Assembly: GCA_900074885.1 (NCBI GenBank)
Contig: FJUW01000052.1
Coordinates: 1-64,000, forward strand
Source: Rhynchosporium graminicola
Lineage: Eukaryota; Ascomycota; Leotiomycetes; Helotiales; Ploettnerulaceae
Length of the DNA: 64,000 bases
Direction: 5' to 3'
The number at the start of each line of letters is the position of its first letter. Position 1 is the first letter of the stretch. A program made the position numbers and the translations under genes. The notes below the pieces were generated by a model that did not search any database, was not told the origin of the DNA, and was given only the letters and a program-made list of their open reading frames with translations. Of this stretch, positions 61,611-64,000 are shown in pieces.

Positions 61611-64000
61611 AATAGATTAGGTCACGTAGGAAGTCGAGAAAGGCTCACTTGTTTTAAGACCAATGTTTCTCGAGCGTTGCAGTGGTTCCTAGACAGGACC
61701 CTGACATTCCCCTTTGACAAGATGTACGGCAAGGTTAGCTGGATGAATTTTTAGACATGTTCTGGTTCAAATTAATAGATAACGAATAGAAGACACAGCT
61801 TTGCATGATTACCTTCAGCATGAACAGATCGATATTTTTTACAACTTTATTGACCTCCTTATTCTGACAAGTCCTGGGATCTAGCCAACAGCACTAATTG
61901 GATTTCTTCAAATGCCCCATTTCTCAGTCTGGCATGTTCTGAATCTGACCACGACTCTTATGAAATTTAGCAAAACACCGCGACAGACAGCAGGAATCTG
62001 CTTCAGCTATTTTTTCACTCAAAAGAATACTTCATCGCCAGCATCCACATTTTTATTCAGCAGATCATTTACCCCGAAAAACATCAGGCATGGCTATGTA
62101 TGAGCATGAGTTAGGGACTGACGACCGTACAAACATTTTAGTTTCACTACCAAAATAAATTCTGGCCAAGCTGGTACAGGACGCTCTTACATTTGATTCG
62201 TCTTCAACCACTTGTACGCTGATAGCTACCGGTAACCCCTATCATCACAGCGATATCTGGAGTCAAACAAACTGTCCGTCGCTATCAAGTGGAATGTGTG
62301 AGCCAAGTCGTTTCAAAATGGATGGATTCTAAAATCGAAGGATTTGAGAACAAACATATTACCTAGGGTTGGCAACCGATCCGAGATAAGTGAATCCGCG
62401 ACTTCCTCCTCAGTCCTGTTCACTTACTAAGGGAACTCATGTTATGAATGATGCCTACGACATTCGGAATGGTAGCAGCTCGGCAAACTCGCTTACGGAG
62501 GATTCATCGAGGACAAACATGACCAGTAAACGGGATGTGTTGGGAGTAAAAGAGCTCCAGGACCCTCTATTTGATCCCGATGCGCCGCAAGCTAGGTACA
62601 GAACAAGCATCCCGTCTTGGCTAGGATACACGCACGGAAGTTATGCCTTCACTGCCTCATATCAACCATAGTCTAGTGAGATTGGAGCTATCTCTTCTGG
62701 CCTGTGCAAGTTTGGACTCTTCGACAGGAATGGCTGAATCTAAACGTCTATCTTAATACAGCTCAAAGTATGGAGTTCCAACTTGATGTATGTATTGAGA
62801 TCTCTCCACTGATCAGCCAAAGCTTCCTCTGCATCTGATCAGAGCAATCTACGACATCGAGGACGTCTATATATGTACATATATAAAGCTACGTTTGGCA
62901 GCTGGGAGGAAGAAAACCACATTTGGGAAGATAATTTTAGGTACGGTGTGAGATATCAATCATCTTGACGATCGCTTCCGGCTCTATGGAGCGCCTGGCA
63001 GTAGTAAAGTCGTGTGCTCGACACACACAACAGTTTGGTCTAGATCGTCTCCAGCAAAATCTAAGCATTATATCCTGACAATATTTCGATCTTCTTGGCT
63101 TTATCTTCTCTGTGCCCTCCACAGAAAACATAATTTTGCAAGTTTCAGAACCTTTCATTAACAACGCAAGCATATTATTTCGAGATCAGCGATGTTGTAG
63201 AACAAGGATTCCACCATACTGAAAAAGCTGTATCTTGAAGTGCCAAGGTAGCGTGGATCGGAAGTGTCATGTAGCATTATACTTTGCATAATGTGCCATA
63301 ACGTTCTGGAGACTGATACCGAAATACAATCTTGAATACAAGCTTGCCTGGGAAGTTTTACTTGAAGGTATCAACTAACGAGCTACTAACATCCCCTGCC
63401 CATCGATGTCAGAAAATTCCAGCAATGCAGCAAGGGCATGTCCCCGGCGTGGCAAGTCAAGTCGTGAAACATTTCTAGGATTTCACTTGATTGTCATAGT
63501 AATGTAACGAAAATCTTACATAATTTACATCAACGAAAATTCGAAATTCACGAAGCTGTTTTGGCATTTCATATCAAGATAATACCTGCTTCAGGTAGCA
63601 GATATTTTACATTCGACGTCTGGGTGATTCCATCCAGAGGTTTCTTTGGCCAAGGGCTACCAAAGGCTGCCTCCAATGATAAAGCAATACTACTAGGTAT
63701 TCAACATACTGGGAAAAGAGTCACCAATAAACTAGACTGTACGGCCTAGATATGTGGACATTTCTGCTCTGAAATGAGTATTACAGTAGCTTTGCTCAAT
63801 TGATTCTACCATCGATAGCCTGCTTCCCCAGCTTGAGGAATCGCTGAAGCGAATATTCTAGCCCCACTTCCAGTGTTAGTCGGCCTCGCTACCCCTTAGC
63901 TTTAATAATAACACGACAGCAAAGCTCTGAACGGCGAACAAACTAAATCAACCCAAAGTAACTAGAAGTTGTTTCCTAATGGCGTATTAAACATACCAAT
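61611..64000. other. Right-end region without a supported gene
   Basis: 2.4 kb of normal composition. Frames are short; the longest, 62390-62671 on the plus strand, lacks an ATG at its beginning and any known domain. A gene could begin beyond the window end. Confidence 0.5.

Noticed and set aside
62390..62671. 93-codon plus-strand frame near the right end
   Set aside because: It begins at a GTG, has no recognised domain, and the next ATG leaves a short acidic/serine-rich peptide of unclear status.

Overview
The window is nuclear DNA from a filamentous ascomycete (Pezizomycotina). The genes have short GT-AG introns (about 48-130 nt) and encode fungal-type housekeeping proteins. They sit between AT-rich islands that have almost no CpA/TpG and a great excess of TpA, while CpG is kept; this is the signature of repeat-induced point mutation (RIP). 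The class cannot be fixed from sequence alone.

Layout. 1-11,419 is a RIP island of two copies of one chromodomain-bearing Ty3/gypsy LTR retrotransposon. Element A (337-8111, minus strand) is inserted inside element B (1-336 and 8112-11419, plus strand) with a 5-bp target duplication. A single N at 8483 is flanked by two identical 716-bp sequences, which is almost certainly an unmerged contig overlap. 12,252-16,376 holds lumazine synthase (plus) and a convergent 918-codon low-complexity gene (minus). 16,377-18,9xx has no recognisable gene. 18,9xx to about 29,350 is a second RIP island: a ruined Helitron (plus strand) interrupted by two short LTR elements, C (19395-21179) and D (21479-23956). 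D carries a younger solo LTR of the A/B family (21854-22121).

30,262-45,021 is a compact gene cluster: a CDF metal transporter, an AIG2/GGCT-like protein (3' end probably frameshifted), a Rad60/Esc2/NIP45 SUMO-like-domain protein, LSM6, a class I methyltransferase with an 11-nt exon, the 1944-aa phosphatidylinositol 4-kinase STT4 and proteasome subunit beta-6 (PRE7). Two divergent pairs (RAD60-like/LSM6 and STT4/PRE7) share short promoters. 45,022-50,888 is gene-poor and rich in microsatellites. 50,889-52,961 encodes an RRM+YTH RNA-binding protein with a GC-AG intron. 56,413-57,607 is a secreted-type GH12 glucanase, and 59,110-61,610 is a membrane GT2 glycosyltransferase. The rest, including 61,611-64,000, has no supported gene.

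The genes do not form a single pathway: most are core housekeeping (riboflavin, RNA decay/splicing, genome stability, PI4P signalling, proteasome), and the right end carries cell-wall or secreted carbohydrate-active genes. The clearest non-routine features are the nested transposons, an antisense reading frame kept in the 3' part of the chromovirus, the short LTR family whose LTR start matches that of the chromovirus, and several splicing oddities. I did not find a convincing new defence, biosynthetic or other multi-gene system. Exon joins were inferred by eye from splice motifs, reading phase and family similarity.
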